Made by a program: the position numbers and the translations under genes | In this document: one piece after another, positions 39,166 through 49,730 of the stretch | Numbering within the stretch: position 1 is the first letter of the stretch | How the letters are laid out: each line of letters starts with the position of its first letter | Notes under the pieces: model-generated | Told to the model about the DNA's origin: nothing | Database searches by the model: none | The model's input: only the letters and a program-made list of their open reading frames with translations | Assembly: GCA_022511465.1 (NCBI GenBank) | Contig: JAFLRM010000009.1 | Span: 1-64,000 of the forward strand | Reading direction: 5' to 3' | Source of the DNA: Acetatifactor sp. | GTDB taxonomy: Bacteria; Bacillota; Clostridia; Lachnospirales; Lachnospiraceae | DNA: 64,000 nucleotides

Positions 39166-41835
39166 TTATCCAATCTGCCCTTCCAGCACCTTGGCCGCCT
39201 CCTCAATCGCAGCCGGAATGCCGGCGGGGTTCTTGCCGCCTGCCTGCGCCATATTGGGGCGTCCGCCGCCGCCACCGCCCACAAGCGACGCAATGCCTTT
39301 GATCAGATTACCGGCGTGCGCACCGCTCTTCACTGCACCGTCCGTAGCCATAGTGATCATATTGACCTTGCCGTCCTGACTGGAAAGGAGAACGACGACA
39401 CCCTCTCCCAGCTGGCCTTTAAGCTGATCGCCAAGATCGCGCAGTCCATTCATATCCACACCGTCCACACTGGTGGCAAGAAGCTTTACACCCCTAACCT
39501 CTTTCACTTGATCCATAACATCACCCAGAGCATCCTTTGCCGCCTTGCTCTTTAAAGATTCATTCTCGGAAGCAAGCGCTTTCATCTCCGCCATCACGTG
39601 CTCTGCGCGCTCCACCAGCCCCGCAGGAGTAGTCTTCAGCACTTTGCTCGCCGCCTCAAGCGTGTTCTCCAGATTCTTGTAGTAGGCGAACACTCCCCTG
39701 CCGGTCAGAGCCTCAATACGGCGCACGTTTGCCGCCACACCGTTCTCGGAAATAATTTTAAATGCAGAGATCACGCCCGTGTTGGCCACATGGGTACCAC
39801 CGCAGAACTCCACAGAGAAATCCCCCATCTTTACCACGCGAACCTTCTCACCGTACTTCTCGCCAAACAGTGCCATAGCGCCGGTCTTTCTGGCTTCTTC
39901 GACATCCATGACTTGTGTTACAACAGGCAGATTCTCGGCGATCTTTTGATTCACCAGACTCTCCACCTTCTCAATCTCTTCTGCCGTCATGGGAGAGAAA
40001 TGGCTGAAATCAAAGCGTAGTCTGTCACCGTCCACATAGGATCCGTTCTGCTCCACGTGGGTACCCAAAACCTCACGAAGCGCCTTCTGCAACAGATGCG
40101 TCGCAGAGTGATTCTTGCAGGTGTCTGCTCTTCTGCTGTCATCCACAGTCAGTGTAGCCGCATCACCCACCTTGATCATACCACTTGTCACGACACCGAT
40201 GTGTCCCACCTTGTCGCCCACCAGCTTCACGGTGTCTTTCACCTCAAAGCTGCCGTCCTCTGTAGTGATCACGCCGATATCGCCGCACTGTCCGCCCATG
40301 GTGGCATAGAAAGGAGTCTCCTCCACAATGATGGTGCCCACCTGTCCGTCGGTGAGCGCTCCCACCACCTCTGTCTCCGTGGTGAGGGCCGTCACGGTGG
40401 AATTATGCTGCAGTCTGTCATAGCCTACGAACTTGGAGGTAATATTTACATCTATGGACTCATAGATCGTAGCATCAGCTCCCATGTAATTGGTCACCTT
40501 GCGGGCCTCCTGTGCCTTCTTCCTCTGTTCTTCCATACACGCCTTAAAACCGGCGTGATCGATGGTAAATCCTTTCTCCGCAAGAATCTCCTCAGTCAGA
40601 TCTACGGGGAAACCGTAGGTGTCGTAGAGTTTAAACACATTTTCGCCGGAGAGCTCTTTTGTGCCGGAGGATTTCAGCTCCTCTTCCATCTCGCTCAGGA
40701 TACTCATACCCTGATCGATAGTTCTGTCAAACTTGTCCTCCTCCTGAGTCAGATTGATCAGGATAAAGTCTTTCTTCTCCTCCAACTCCGGATAGCCATC
40801 TTTACACTCGTTTATAACGGTCTGGCTCAGGTTGGCCAAAAACTTGCCGTCGATGCCAAGAAGCCTTCCGTGTCTTGCAGCACGACGGATCAGGCGCCTG
40901 AGCACATAGCCCCTTCCCTCGTTGGAGGGCATGATGCCGTCACTGATCATAAAGGTGGAGGAACGGATGTGATCCGTGATCAGACGGATGGACACATCTT
41001 TCTCCTCATTCTCCTGATAAGCCACCCCGGCGATCTCGCAGATGCGGTCGCGGATAGCCTTCATGGTATCAATATCAAACACGGAATCCACGTCCTGGAC
41101 CACCACGGCCAGACGCTCCAGCCCCATGCCGGTGTCGATGTTCTTCTGGGCAAGCTCCGTGTAATTTCCGTGCCCGTCGCTGTCAAACTGCGTGAACACA
41201 TTGTTCCAGACCTCCATAAAGCGGTCACAGTCACAACCCACCTTACAATCCGGTTTGCCGCAGCCGTACTTTTCACCTCTGTCGTAATAGATCTCAGAGC
41301 AGGGCCCGCAGGGGCCTGCTCCGTGCTCCCAGAAGTTATCGCAGGCACCGTTCTCATCCCGGTAGAAACGAGTGATCTTCTCTGCCGGCACTCCGACCTC
41401 ATTCACCCAGATATCATACGCCTCGTCATCCTCACAATAGATGGAAGGATAGAGCCTCTCCGGCTCCATTCCGATCACCTTGGTCAAAAACTCCCAGCTC
41501 CATGCGATAGCCTCATGTTTGAAATAATCCCCAAAAGAAAAGTTGCCCAACATCTCAAAGAAAGTAAGATGTCTAGCGGTCTTACCCACATTCTCAATGT
41601 CTCCGGTGCGCACACACTTCTGACAGGTAGTCATCCTCTTTCTGGGCGGGATCTCCTGTCCGGTGAAGTATGGTTTCAAGGGAGCCATGCCTGAGTTAAT
41701 GATAAGCAGACTGTTATCGTTGTGAGGTACAAGGGAATAACTGTTCTTCTTCAGATGATCCTTGCTCTCAAAAAATTCAAGGAACATTCTTCGCAATTCA
41801 TTTACACCACGTTTCTGCACGGTTTTATCCTCCAT
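39166..41835 (-). CDS. alaS: Alanine--tRNA ligase
   Basis: ELRRMFLEFFESKDHLKKNSYSLVPHNDNSLLIINSGMAPLKPYFTG; C-terminal GGGGGGRPNMAQAGG. Confidence 0.98.
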   Translation of the reverse strand: MEDKTVQKRGVNELRRMFLEFFESKDHLKKNSYSLVPHNDNSLLIINSGMAPLKPYFTGQEIPPRKRMTTCQKCVRTGDIENVGKTARHLTFFEMLGNFSFGDYFKHEAIAWSWEFLTKVIGMEPERLYPSIYCEDDEAYDIWVNEVGVPAEKITRFYRDENGACDNFWEHGAGPCGPCSEIYYDRGEKYGCGKPDCKVGCDCDRFMEVWNNVFTQFDSDGHGNYTELAQKNIDTGMGLERLAVVVQDVDSVFDIDTMKAIRDRICEIAGVAYQENEEKDVSIRLITDHIRSSTFMISDGIMPSNEGRGYVLRRLIRRAARHGRLLGIDGKFLANLSQTVINECKDGYPELEEKKDFILINLTQEEDKFDRTIDQGMSILSEMEEELKSSGTKELSGENVFKLYDTYGFPVDLTEEILAEKGFTIDHAGFKACMEEQRKKAQEARKVTNYMGADATIYESIDVNITSKFVGYDRLQHNSTVTALTTETEVVGALTDGQVGTIIVEETPFYATMGGQCGDIGVITTEDGSFEVKDTVKLVGDKVGHIGVVTSGMIKVGDAATLTVDDSRRADTCKNHSATHLLQKALREVLGTHVEQNGSYVDGDRLRFDFSHFSPMTAEEIEKVESLVNQKIAENLPVVTQVMDVEEARKTGAMALFGEKYGEKVRVVKMGDFSVEFCGGTHVANTGVISAFKIISENGVAANVRRIEALTGRGVFAYYKNLENTLEAASKVLKTTPAGLVERAEHVMAEMKALASENESLKSKAAKDALGDVMDQVKEVRGVKLLATSVDGVDMNGLRDLGDQLKGQLGEGVVVLLSSQDGKVNMITMATDGAVKSGAHAGNLIKGIASLVGGGGGGRPNMAQAGGKNPAGIPAAIEEAAKVLEGQIG

Positions 41836-41889
41836 AGAACTCGATTTTTACCATTACACATTATAGGAGTTAATTGCAGGCTTGTCAAT

Positions 41890-43575
41890 TTATTTGTCCT
41901 CTTCCTCCAAAACCTCATTCAGATCCTGCCTCGCATCCATGATCTCGTCATGGTCTCCCCTCTTTAATGCTGCCTCAAAGGCAGTGATATAATGATCCAG
42001 CTTCTTCCGACTTTCTCCCAGCGCCTCCTCATACATCCGTTCTGCCCGAAGCAGCACCAGACGGTTCTCCTCGTAATCTCTGGGCTGTATCTTCAGATAG
42101 GCCAGCTCTTCCATGCGCTTTTGGATCTCTTCGTCCGTCATCTGGTTGTCCTGCCCCTTGATGATCATCTTCTGGCTCCTGCCGGTGGAAACCACCTTGA
42201 CCTCCACTTCCAGGAGCGAATTTATGTCGTAGGTGTAGGTTACATCCACAGATTCCTGGCCTTTGGGGGCCTTTGGCACCTCAATCTCCAGCTCGCCCAG
42301 ATACAGATTATTCCTCGCAAAACGGCTCTCACCCTGAAGCACTCGCACTCGCACCTTGTCCTGATTGTCGCGAACGGTAAAAAGTCTCTCCGTATGGCTG
42401 GCAGGGATCACCGTGTTCCGCTCGATGATGGGACAGAATCTTCCGTCCTCAAATTTTCCCTCCTCATACTCCACCACAACCTCGGTGCCCAGCGTGAAAG
42501 AACACACATCTGTCAGGATGACCTCCTTCACTTCCTCGCGCCGCTCTTTCATGGCAGCCTGTACAGCGGCTCCAAGGGCCACCGTCTCGTCGGGATTAAG
42601 CTTGGTATCCGGGAATTTCCTAAACAGTCTTATCAGAAAATCTCTCACGATAGAAAGTCTGGTGGCGCCGCCTATAAGCAACACTTCGTCGATGTCGGAA
42701 AGCTTTAACCCCGCGTCGGCCAGACTCTTTTTTACCGGCTCCCTGATCTTCATCAAAAGCTCCTCGCATGCCTCCTCATACTCCTTGGCTGAGATCTCTG
42801 CCTCCTTGGTCTCCTCCTTGTAGAGAAAACCAAACGTCACTTTGTCCGTATCGTTGATGTCACACTTTGCCTTCTCCGCCTGACGGTACAGGCGCACTTG
42901 CTCTTTCTCGGAGAGACTCTGCAGTGAAAGACCACTCTTCTGCAGAAAAAGCTTTGCCATCACCGCTGTAAAGTCTTCGCCTCCTAAATAGTTGTCTCCG
43001 GCAACAGCACGCACCTCGAGAATGTTGTGATACAGCTCCAGAACGGAAACATCAAAAGTTCCTCCGCCCAAGTCAAACACCAGAAAACGCGTATCCTTTG
43101 TCCTGTCATACAGGCCGTACGCCACGGCCGCCGCGGTAGGCTCGGATATCATGCGCTCCACTTTGAGCCCCGCCAGTTCTCCGGCACGTTTGGTGGCCTT
43201 TCTGCGCTTGTCATCAAAGTATGCGGGCACACTGATCACCGCCTCCGTGATCTCCTCCCCGAGAAATGCCTCCGCGTCTTCCTTTAATGACCGCAGCACC
43301 ATACTGGAGAGTTCCTCCGGCTTAAATTTGTGGCCGCTTAAATTATATTCCCTCTCTGTGCCCATGCTTCGCTTAAAGGTCTGTGCCACCGAGTCCGGAT
43401 ACAGGCTCATGCGTTCCCTTGCCGTCTCACCCACATACACATTGCCTTCCTCGTCCACGCTGACCACGGACGGCGTCAGATGCTTCCCCAGTCTGTTGGG
43501 GATGATCTTCGGCTCTCCGTCCGCAAAGTATGCGATCAGGCTGTTTGTTGTTCCCAAATCAATTCCTACTATCAT
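41890..43575 (-). CDS. Hsp70 family protein (short, HscC-like)
   Basis: VGIDLGTTNSLIAYF, SEPTAAAVAYGLYDRTKDTRFLVFDLGGGTFDVSVLEL, DEVLLIGGATRLSIVRDFL; 561 aa, shorter than DnaK; adjacent to a J-like/TPR gene. Confidence 0.93.
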   Translation of the reverse strand: MIVGIDLGTTNSLIAYFADGEPKIIPNRLGKHLTPSVVSVDEEGNVYVGETARERMSLYPDSVAQTFKRSMGTEREYNLSGHKFKPEELSSMVLRSLKEDAEAFLGEEITEAVISVPAYFDDKRRKATKRAGELAGLKVERMISEPTAAAVAYGLYDRTKDTRFLVFDLGGGTFDVSVLELYHNILEVRAVAGDNYLGGEDFTAVMAKLFLQKSGLSLQSLSEKEQVRLYRQAEKAKCDINDTDKVTFGFLYKEETKEAEISAKEYEEACEELLMKIREPVKKSLADAGLKLSDIDEVLLIGGATRLSIVRDFLIRLFRKFPDTKLNPDETVALGAAVQAAMKERREEVKEVILTDVCSFTLGTEVVVEYEEGKFEDGRFCPIIERNTVIPASHTERLFTVRDNQDKVRVRVLQGESRFARNNLYLGELEIEVPKAPKGQESVDVTYTYDINSLLEVEVKVVSTGRSQKMIIKGQDNQMTDEEIQKRMEELAYLKIQPRDYEENRLVLLRAERMYEEALGESRKKLDHYITAFEAALKRGDHDEIMDARQDLNEVLEEEDK

Positions 43576-43617
43576 GCCAGTTCATTCCTTTTTATTTATA
43601 AAAGTAGTCTGAGAGTC

Positions 43618-46600
43618 CTATCCAAGTAGTCCCTTCAGTTTGTCCAAAAGTCCACTCTTTTTCTTCGCTGCCACTTGTCCTACATATTTGCTGCCTTGGC
43701 TCTCATTCACAGCGGGGGTGCTTCCCTTCTGCGCCTTCTTCGGAGCAGGTTCAGGAGCCTTGATCACAACCCCGTTTTTCACGCACATGTTTTTGATCGC
43801 CAACATATACTCGTCCAGAGGCTGGCGCTCCAGGTTCTGCTCCATGCGCGCCAGAGCTTCCTCGCGCTTTCCCTGTCGCAGCAGAAACACAATGTGCATG
43901 GACTCCAGCTCCTTGCAGACGAGGTAATGGCAGTGATGACAGATCTCTGTCCGCTCGTCCTCAGCCAAAAACTGCTCTATGCGTTCCTCCGGCTCCCGGT
44001 AGTAGGCCGCAAGAACCGCCTCACGAAGATGGGCCTTGCTCCGGTAAAAACGCACGCTGCCATCCTCATTGTAAGCAGTGGCATAGCCTTTTTTCACCCT
44101 GGCCATCAACTGATCCCCAAGCTCCCGGCCTCTCTTATCCTTCCCGCACAAAATACATAAAAATATCGCATCCCCCAGCGTCCCGAGGCTCATATCCATC
44201 TCGTTGCTCTCATCCTGCGCCAGTGCAATGATCTTGTCATAATACTCCACACTCCTGCTGCCATCCCCGTAGAGCACATCCTGCCATGCCATGCGGATAT
44301 AAAACTTTTCATGATCCCAAGCTGATACCCCGCTCTGAAGAGCAAAAAGTTTCTCCTCCCACTCTTTCAGCTGTTCGGCCGCCTTCTCACCATCCCCGGT
44401 AATCTGATAGAGATCAACCAGATGATCAAAGCGCTCTAAGTGACTATCCCTCAGCTCAGACCGGTATTTCTGTATAGCCTCCTCAACTTTTCCCGCTCGG
44501 GCCATACACAGCGCCAGCCTCTCCAGATGGTAGGTGGAAAGTTTTGTGTTTTTAATGGCGTAAATTCGATAACTTTTAAGTGCTTGGTCATAATTTCCTA
44601 AAAGTGAATACAGGTTAGCCATATCCGCATAGATAATGGAACTCATATCCTGCTCGCGGTAGCGGATCGCCCGCTTAATATAGATCAATGCCTTCTCATA
44701 GTCGCCCTGATATTTGTATACAAAACTCAGAGCATTCAATGCATAAGGCTGACAGGGGTTCTCCTGAAGCGCTTTTTCAAAATCGGCTTTTGCCTCTTCG
44801 TAGTGTCTGGCGATCCGGTGAAACAATCCTCGCTCCACCAACATATAAGTGCCGGGGTACCAGTACAGATATTCCGTTAGAATGGGAAGCCCCTCCATAT
44901 AAGCGTTTTCATCGTGCTGATACTCCACCGTGTTGAAGTAAGTATTGCGAAATTCCTTTAACTTTTGATCCAGCACCTCTGTCTCCGGCGGTTTGCGCAT
45001 CATCTGGTAGCGATAGGCGTCCAAAATAACACTCTCCGCGTTATTTTTCTTCGCTTCCTCCAGCAGCGCCTCCAAATCCTCTCTGCGCCCAAGATCTAAA
45101 AAGACCTTGGCCACATGCTCGTATGCTCTGGCATAGTTCGGAAAAAACTGAATACAGCTTCGACCCGCCTGAACAACACCACCGGCATTCCACTGTCTGC
45201 GGTGGATCTCAAGCTCCGTGGCGTACGCTGCATACACCTGATACTCCTCGATCAACCGTTTTGTCAGATCCAGTCCCTTTTCAAACTCCTCCATCTCCAT
45301 ATAGATCTGTGCCATCTCCATGAAAAGTCCGATATCCTGTGCGGAGCCCTGCAAAAGCGCTGCTTCTCCCTCTGCGATCGCTTTTTCATAGGCATTCCTG
45401 CGCGTTTCCGGTGCGCTTGTCTTCACATCGCCGATGGCACGTAAACTCTGCATCCGGATGGCGTGGGATTGACGCAAACGATCTCTGTCTTTCTCTTTCT
45501 CCCCCTCATCTTCATCCGACTCGAGTTTCTTCTGTAAAGCTTCCTCCCATTTTTCTGCCAAAGCGATCGCCTGATCGTACTCAGTCTCCTCTATGTACAG
45601 CTTCGTCAAAAGCCCCTTATATTCGGCATCCTTTTCTTCGGGAAGATCTGCGCTCAGGGATTCTGCCAGCTTAATTCCTTTGCTGACCTTTCCGTCCTGC
45701 AAATAACACCAGCACAATTCCAAACCGATGTTGACATCTTGGTTTCTGCGATAGTCGGCCTCCATTTCTTTCTCGATCTCTTGATTTACCTTGGCCAGCA
45801 ACTCCATAAAGCTGTCGTCGGCACCTGCAGACAGCACTTTTTCCGCACAATCCTTGGACTTGTGATACTCTCCCTGATCGTAATACCATTCTGTCAAACG
45901 GAAATTCGCCATGTAATGTGAGTCGTTCTCCTCCTTGATCTTCTGATAGACCACAGCGGCCTCCTCGCGCCCGCCATGGTGCCAGAGAATCTCTGCAGTG
46001 TTATAGCTCACCATGGAATCTTTGGGATAACGCTCCAGAAGACTCCGCATGATCCCAATCGCTTCCTCTGCCTTCTCACGCTCCACCAAAAGATGTGCCT
46101 TGCACACTTCCAGCACAGGGTGAAAGATGGAAAGTTCCTCCGCGTTTTTGATAAACTCCTCCGCCTGCTCCAAATTTCGCTCCTGAAGTGCGTTCCAACA
46201 CCGATCATAATACTGTAGATACAGATCGTAGGGTGCCTCCGCTTCCCCTTCAAACTGGCTGAAATCCAGATCCTCTCCCCGCTCACACCGGCTGACAATA
46301 TAGTGAATATAATCCACAGGAAAACGCTCCCTGAGTCCCTGTGCATCCGCCACAATATTCAACTTTTTATCCAAAAGCTTCCACACATCCGTGGGCAGCT
46401 TATAATGATCCATCAAAAAACTCAGCAGCTTAAAACGACAATTCTCTTCCTCCTCCAAAGACAGAAAGAGATCATCCTCAAAAAGCTCCTGCCATTTGTT
46501 CAGATCACACCGCGCAACAATATTTTTATAAATATCTGCCGCGCGCTGTGCCCACTGACCCGAAGGCGTATCATCCTGTTTTTCCGGTGCACCTGTTTCC

Positions 46601-46794
46601 TCATCCTCCGTCTTTGCATAGACACAGGCTTCCTCGTAAGCCGTGCGCAGCCTCTTAAACCCTTCCGGATCATCCTCCGGATTCGTCACCGCCAACTTCT
46701 CCCGATAAGCATTCTTGATCGCCTGCTCATCTTTCGTCGCCCCAATCCCCAACACCTGGAACATCTCAATTACGTCCATAACACTCTCCATCAC
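43618..46794 (-). CDS. J-like domain / tetratricopeptide-repeat protein
   Basis: N-terminal EMFQVLGIGATKDEQAIKNAYREKLAVTNPEDDPEGFKRLRTAYEEA resembles a J-domain; many TPR-like repeats downstream (e.g. YEEAKADFEKALQENPCQPYALNALSFVYKYQGDYEKALIYIKRAI). Confidence 0.87.
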   Translation of the reverse strand: MMESVMDVIEMFQVLGIGATKDEQAIKNAYREKLAVTNPEDDPEGFKRLRTAYEEACVYAKTEDEETGAPEKQDDTPSGQWAQRAADIYKNIVARCDLNKWQELFEDDLFLSLEEEENCRFKLLSFLMDHYKLPTDVWKLLDKKLNIVADAQGLRERFPVDYIHYIVSRCERGEDLDFSQFEGEAEAPYDLYLQYYDRCWNALQERNLEQAEEFIKNAEELSIFHPVLEVCKAHLLVEREKAEEAIGIMRSLLERYPKDSMVSYNTAEILWHHGGREEAAVVYQKIKEENDSHYMANFRLTEWYYDQGEYHKSKDCAEKVLSAGADDSFMELLAKVNQEIEKEMEADYRRNQDVNIGLELCWCYLQDGKVSKGIKLAESLSADLPEEKDAEYKGLLTKLYIEETEYDQAIALAEKWEEALQKKLESDEDEGEKEKDRDRLRQSHAIRMQSLRAIGDVKTSAPETRRNAYEKAIAEGEAALLQGSAQDIGLFMEMAQIYMEMEEFEKGLDLTKRLIEEYQVYAAYATELEIHRRQWNAGGVVQAGRSCIQFFPNYARAYEHVAKVFLDLGRREDLEALLEEAKKNNAESVILDAYRYQMMRKPPETEVLDQKLKEFRNTYFNTVEYQHDENAYMEGLPILTEYLYWYPGTYMLVERGLFHRIARHYEEAKADFEKALQENPCQPYALNALSFVYKYQGDYEKALIYIKRAIRYREQDMSSIIYADMANLYSLLGNYDQALKSYRIYAIKNTKLSTYHLERLALCMARAGKVEEAIQKYRSELRDSHLERFDHLVDLYQITGDGEKAAEQLKEWEEKLFALQSGVSAWDHEKFYIRMAWQDVLYGDGSRSVEYYDKIIALAQDESNEMDMSLGTLGDAIFLCILCGKDKRGRELGDQLMARVKKGYATAYNEDGSVRFYRSKAHLREAVLAAYYREPEERIEQFLAEDERTEICHHCHYLVCKELESMHIVFLLRQGKREEALARMEQNLERQPLDEYMLAIKNMCVKNGVVIKAPEPAPKKAQKGSTPAVNESQGSKYVGQVAAKKKSGLLDKLKGLLG

Positions 46795-46883
46795 TTAACC
46801 AATCTCATCTACAATCGTAACACTAATTATGTAACATTAGTTATCCATTTTCTGACATCACACAGCCTAGGCCAAGCGTAACA

Positions 46884-46914
46884 CAGGGAGCAGAACCCAA
46901 AATTCTGCCCCCTG
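46884..46914 (-). terminator. Candidate terminator downstream of glyQS
   Basis: cagggagcagaa-cccaaaa-ttctgccccctg near-perfect 12-bp stem; no obvious U-tract. Confidence 0.45.
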
Positions 46915-46934
46915 CCATACCACACAATTCTCCC

Positions 46935-48338
46935 CTAAAAAATGAACTTATCCGCAAAATAAGCATCCAGCTCTGCAATCTTTACTCTCTCCTGCTCCAT
47001 GGAATCGCGGAAGCGCACTGTCACGCAGCCATCTGTCTCAGACTCGAAATCATATGTAACACAGAAAGGTGTACCGATCTCGTCCTGACGGCGATATCGC
47101 TTACCGATATTGCCCCTGTCGTCAAACTCACAGTTATACTTCTTGCAAAGCTCCATATAAATCTTCTCCGCGCCCTCATTCAGCTTCTTGGAAAGAGGAA
47201 GTACACCGATCTTCACCGGTGCCAGCGCAGGATGGAACCTAAGCACTGTGCGCATATCGCCGCCCTCCAACTCCTCCTCGTCGTAGGCCGCACAGAGGAA
47301 TGCCAGAACCACACGGTCAGCGCCCAGAGAGGGTTCGATCACATAAGGAACATATTTCTCCTTCTTCTCATCGTCAAAATAAGACATATCCTCACCGGAG
47401 GTATTTTGATGCTGCGTCAGGTCATAGTCTGTCCTGTCCGCGATACCCCACAGCTCACCCCACCCAAAGGGGAACAAAAACTCAAAGTCCGTGGTGGCTT
47501 TGCTGTAGAAAGAAAGCTCCTCGGGAGAGTGGTCACGCAGACGCAATTCCTCCTCTTTGAGGCCGAGGGACAAAAGCCAGTCACGGCAGAAACCTCTCCA
47601 GTACTGGAACCACTCCAGATCTGTGCCGGGCTCACAGAAAAACTCCAGCTCCATCTGCTCAAACTCTCTGGTGCGGAAAGTAAAGTTGCCGGGCGTGATC
47701 TCATTTCGGAAAGATTTTCCGATCTGGGCAATACCAAAAGGAACCTTCTTGCGGGAGGTTCTCTGAACATTCTTAAAGTTCACAAAAATACCCTGGGCCG
47801 TCTCAGGTCTCAAGTAAACCGTGTTCTTGGCATCCTCGGTGACACCCTGAAAAGTCTTGAACATCAGATTAAACTGACGGATATCCGTGAAGTTATGCTT
47901 ACCGCAGCTGGGACAGGGGATGTTTTTCTCCTCGACAAAATTCTTCATCTGCTCCTGACTCCACGCGTCCACACTCTCCTCCAGAGTAATACCATTGTCC
48001 TCGCAGTAATCCTCGATCAGCTTATCCGCACGAAAACGCTCATGGCACTCCTTACAGTCCATCAGCGGATCGGAAAAACTGCCCAGATGACCGCTGGCCA
48101 CCCATGTCTGGGGATTCATCAAAATTGCGCAGTCTACACCCACATTGTAGGGATTTTCCTGCACAAACTTCTGCCACCAAGCTCTCTTTACATTGTTTTT
48201 CAGTTCCACGCCGAGATTGCCGTAATCCCAAGTATTGGCCAGCCCGCCGTAAATCTCAGAACCGGCATATATAAAGCCTCTTGCCTTTGACAGCGCTTGA
48301 ATTTTATCCATTGTCTTTTCCATATCAGTAATCTCCAT
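46935..48338 (-). CDS. glyQS: Glycine--tRNA ligase (homodimeric type)
   Basis: [102 protein letters not shown]. Confidence 0.97.
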   Translation of the reverse strand: MEITDMEKTMDKIQALSKARGFIYAGSEIYGGLANTWDYGNLGVELKNNVKRAWWQKFVQENPYNVGVDCAILMNPQTWVASGHLGSFSDPLMDCKECHERFRADKLIEDYCEDNGITLEESVDAWSQEQMKNFVEEKNIPCPSCGKHNFTDIRQFNLMFKTFQGVTEDAKNTVYLRPETAQGIFVNFKNVQRTSRKKVPFGIAQIGKSFRNEITPGNFTFRTREFEQMELEFFCEPGTDLEWFQYWRGFCRDWLLSLGLKEEELRLRDHSPEELSFYSKATTDFEFLFPFGWGELWGIADRTDYDLTQHQNTSGEDMSYFDDEKKEKYVPYVIEPSLGADRVVLAFLCAAYDEEELEGGDMRTVLRFHPALAPVKIGVLPLSKKLNEGAEKIYMELCKKYNCEFDDRGNIGKRYRRQDEIGTPFCVTYDFESETDGCVTVRFRDSMEQERVKIAELDAYFADKFIF

Positions 48339-48394
48339 TCTTTTCTATTTTCTATCTCATTGCACAGCGCTTTCGGCTGCCGCAATTTTTGTCA

Positions 48395-49021
48395 TTACTT
48401 TTTCATAAGAATGATGCCGGTGCCCTCACAAGCCCTCATATCCACGCTTCCATCCTCATTCAGCACCGCTCCGTCGCTTATATAAGTCACGCTGTAAGGA
48501 CAGTAAAAAATAATGTGCTCCTGTGTGATCAGAACATGCTGCTTGGAGGCTTGCTGCCGCAGATAACCATTCTGCGCCTGTGAGCCGTCTTTCACGCTGA
48601 AAATGTCTTCATCCTTCAAAGCATATCCCGCCGCGATAGCCTCGTTCACCGTTCCGTAGAACAGCTCCACATCATTGTAGTCACAGTAGGTGTCCACACT
48701 ATCGTATCGGAAAGTGATCATCGCCTTGGAAGAGTCGCTCTCCAAAAGCTCCACCGTCTCCACCTTTACCACATCATCCTGTCCCGCTACAGACACATTG
48801 TCGTTGTAGCCGGAAGCCTCACCCGTCACCATATTTTCTAACTCTTGTAAACTGTAATATTCTCTGGCGAAATTACCTACCAGATAAGCAGTAACACTCC
48901 CCTTGCCATTCAAAACCAGCGTTGTGCTCTCAATCTTATCCGGTCCATTTGCCTGCCCGCATCCGGACAGAAAAACCATGCAAAGAAACAGACACATTCC
49001 CGTTTTTCCATATTTGCCCAT
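48395..49021 (-). CDS. Hypothetical lipoprotein
   Basis: Signal with lipobox MCLFLCMVFLSGCGQANG; no recognised domain. Confidence 0.75.
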   Translation of the reverse strand: MGKYGKTGMCLFLCMVFLSGCGQANGPDKIESTTLVLNGKGSVTAYLVGNFAREYYSLQELENMVTGEASGYNDNVSVAGQDDVVKVETVELLESDSSKAMITFRYDSVDTYCDYNDVELFYGTVNEAIAAGYALKDEDIFSVKDGSQAQNGYLRQQASKQHVLITQEHIIFYCPYSVTYISDGAVLNEDGSVDMRACEGTGIILMKK

Positions 49022-49082
49022 GTATGAGCCTCCTTATTGCCCCTGCTTTTCAAAATACTTCCCACAATAATATAAGATTTTA

Positions 49083-49730
49083 TCACAGTGTTTTCAGTAT
49101 TTCAAGACTTTTGAAGGAACGATCCATAAAGCGTTTCCGATAGTCCTCTGCCACTTTAGAAAGCTCCGTCAGCACGGAAGCCGTCACTGTGAAGGTATAG
49201 AGCTTCTCTACAGGGCTGTTTTCTATGTAGCGCAGAGCGTAGACAGTGGACTCCTCCAGTTTCCGGTCCGTGGGTATGCCGGGAAATTCACCGTTTACTG
49301 CGATCGCTTTCAACTCGTAGATACATTTCACCAAAGTCCTGGACAGCGACGGTGCACTCAGCGCCCGAAGAGATTGATAGAGGAGTTTGAGCATCTCCTT
49401 CTCGTCGTTGTTCTCTCTGGTGTAATAGTCCGCCACCTCCGCGAAGTACATCCCATAGTAGGCGCCTTCATAATCCGTCATAAGCTCTTCAAAGTAATTC
49501 TGAATCTCTGCATCCGCCATCGTGTAAGAATCCCTTCCCACATACAGCTTAAACGTCCCAAAACAAAAAGGATTGGTGGCCGCAGCCAGACGGCTGTTCG
49601 GTTTCCTGGCCCCCCTTGCAAAAGCTGCTATCTTGCCCCTCTCCTTTGTGAGAATGCAGACACGTCTGTCATATTCCGCGATGGGTATCTGCTTCAATAT
49701 CATTCCTGTCACACATACGAACTCCTGCAT
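49083..49730 (-). CDS. recO: DNA repair protein RecO
   Basis: CVTGMILKQIPIAEYDRRVCILTKERGKIAAFARGARKPNSRLAAATNPFCFGTFKLY, RecO OB-fold motifs; adjacency to era. Start placed at MQEFVCVTG. Confidence 0.93.
   Translation of the reverse strand: MQEFVCVTGMILKQIPIAEYDRRVCILTKERGKIAAFARGARKPNSRLAAATNPFCFGTFKLYVGRDSYTMADAEIQNYFEELMTDYEGAYYGMYFAEVADYYTRENNDEKEMLKLLYQSLRALSAPSLSRTLVKCIYELKAIAVNGEFPGIPTDRKLEESTVYALRYIENSPVEKLYTFTVTASVLTELSKVAEDYRKRFMDRSFKSLEILKTL

Noticed and set aside
39238-39285. ccgccgccgccaccgccc GC-rich triplet repeat
   Set aside because: Encodes the conserved GGGGGGRP motif of AlaRS.
40057-41694. 545-aa + strand ORF antisense to alaS
   Set aside because: Shadow ORF within alaS; low-complexity His/Leu composition and no recognisable domain.
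41836-41889. Possible T-box leader upstream of alaS or glyQS
   Set aside because: Upstream gaps are too short and I see no T-box motif (TGGNACCGCG-like).
46820-46860. aacactaattatgtaacattagtta inverted repeat near the J/TPR gene start
   Set aside because: Short AT-rich palindrome, possible operator, but no supporting regulator or second copy; too weak to call.
47232-48290. 352-aa + strand ORF antisense to glyQS
   Set aside because: Shadow ORF opposite a well-supported gene.
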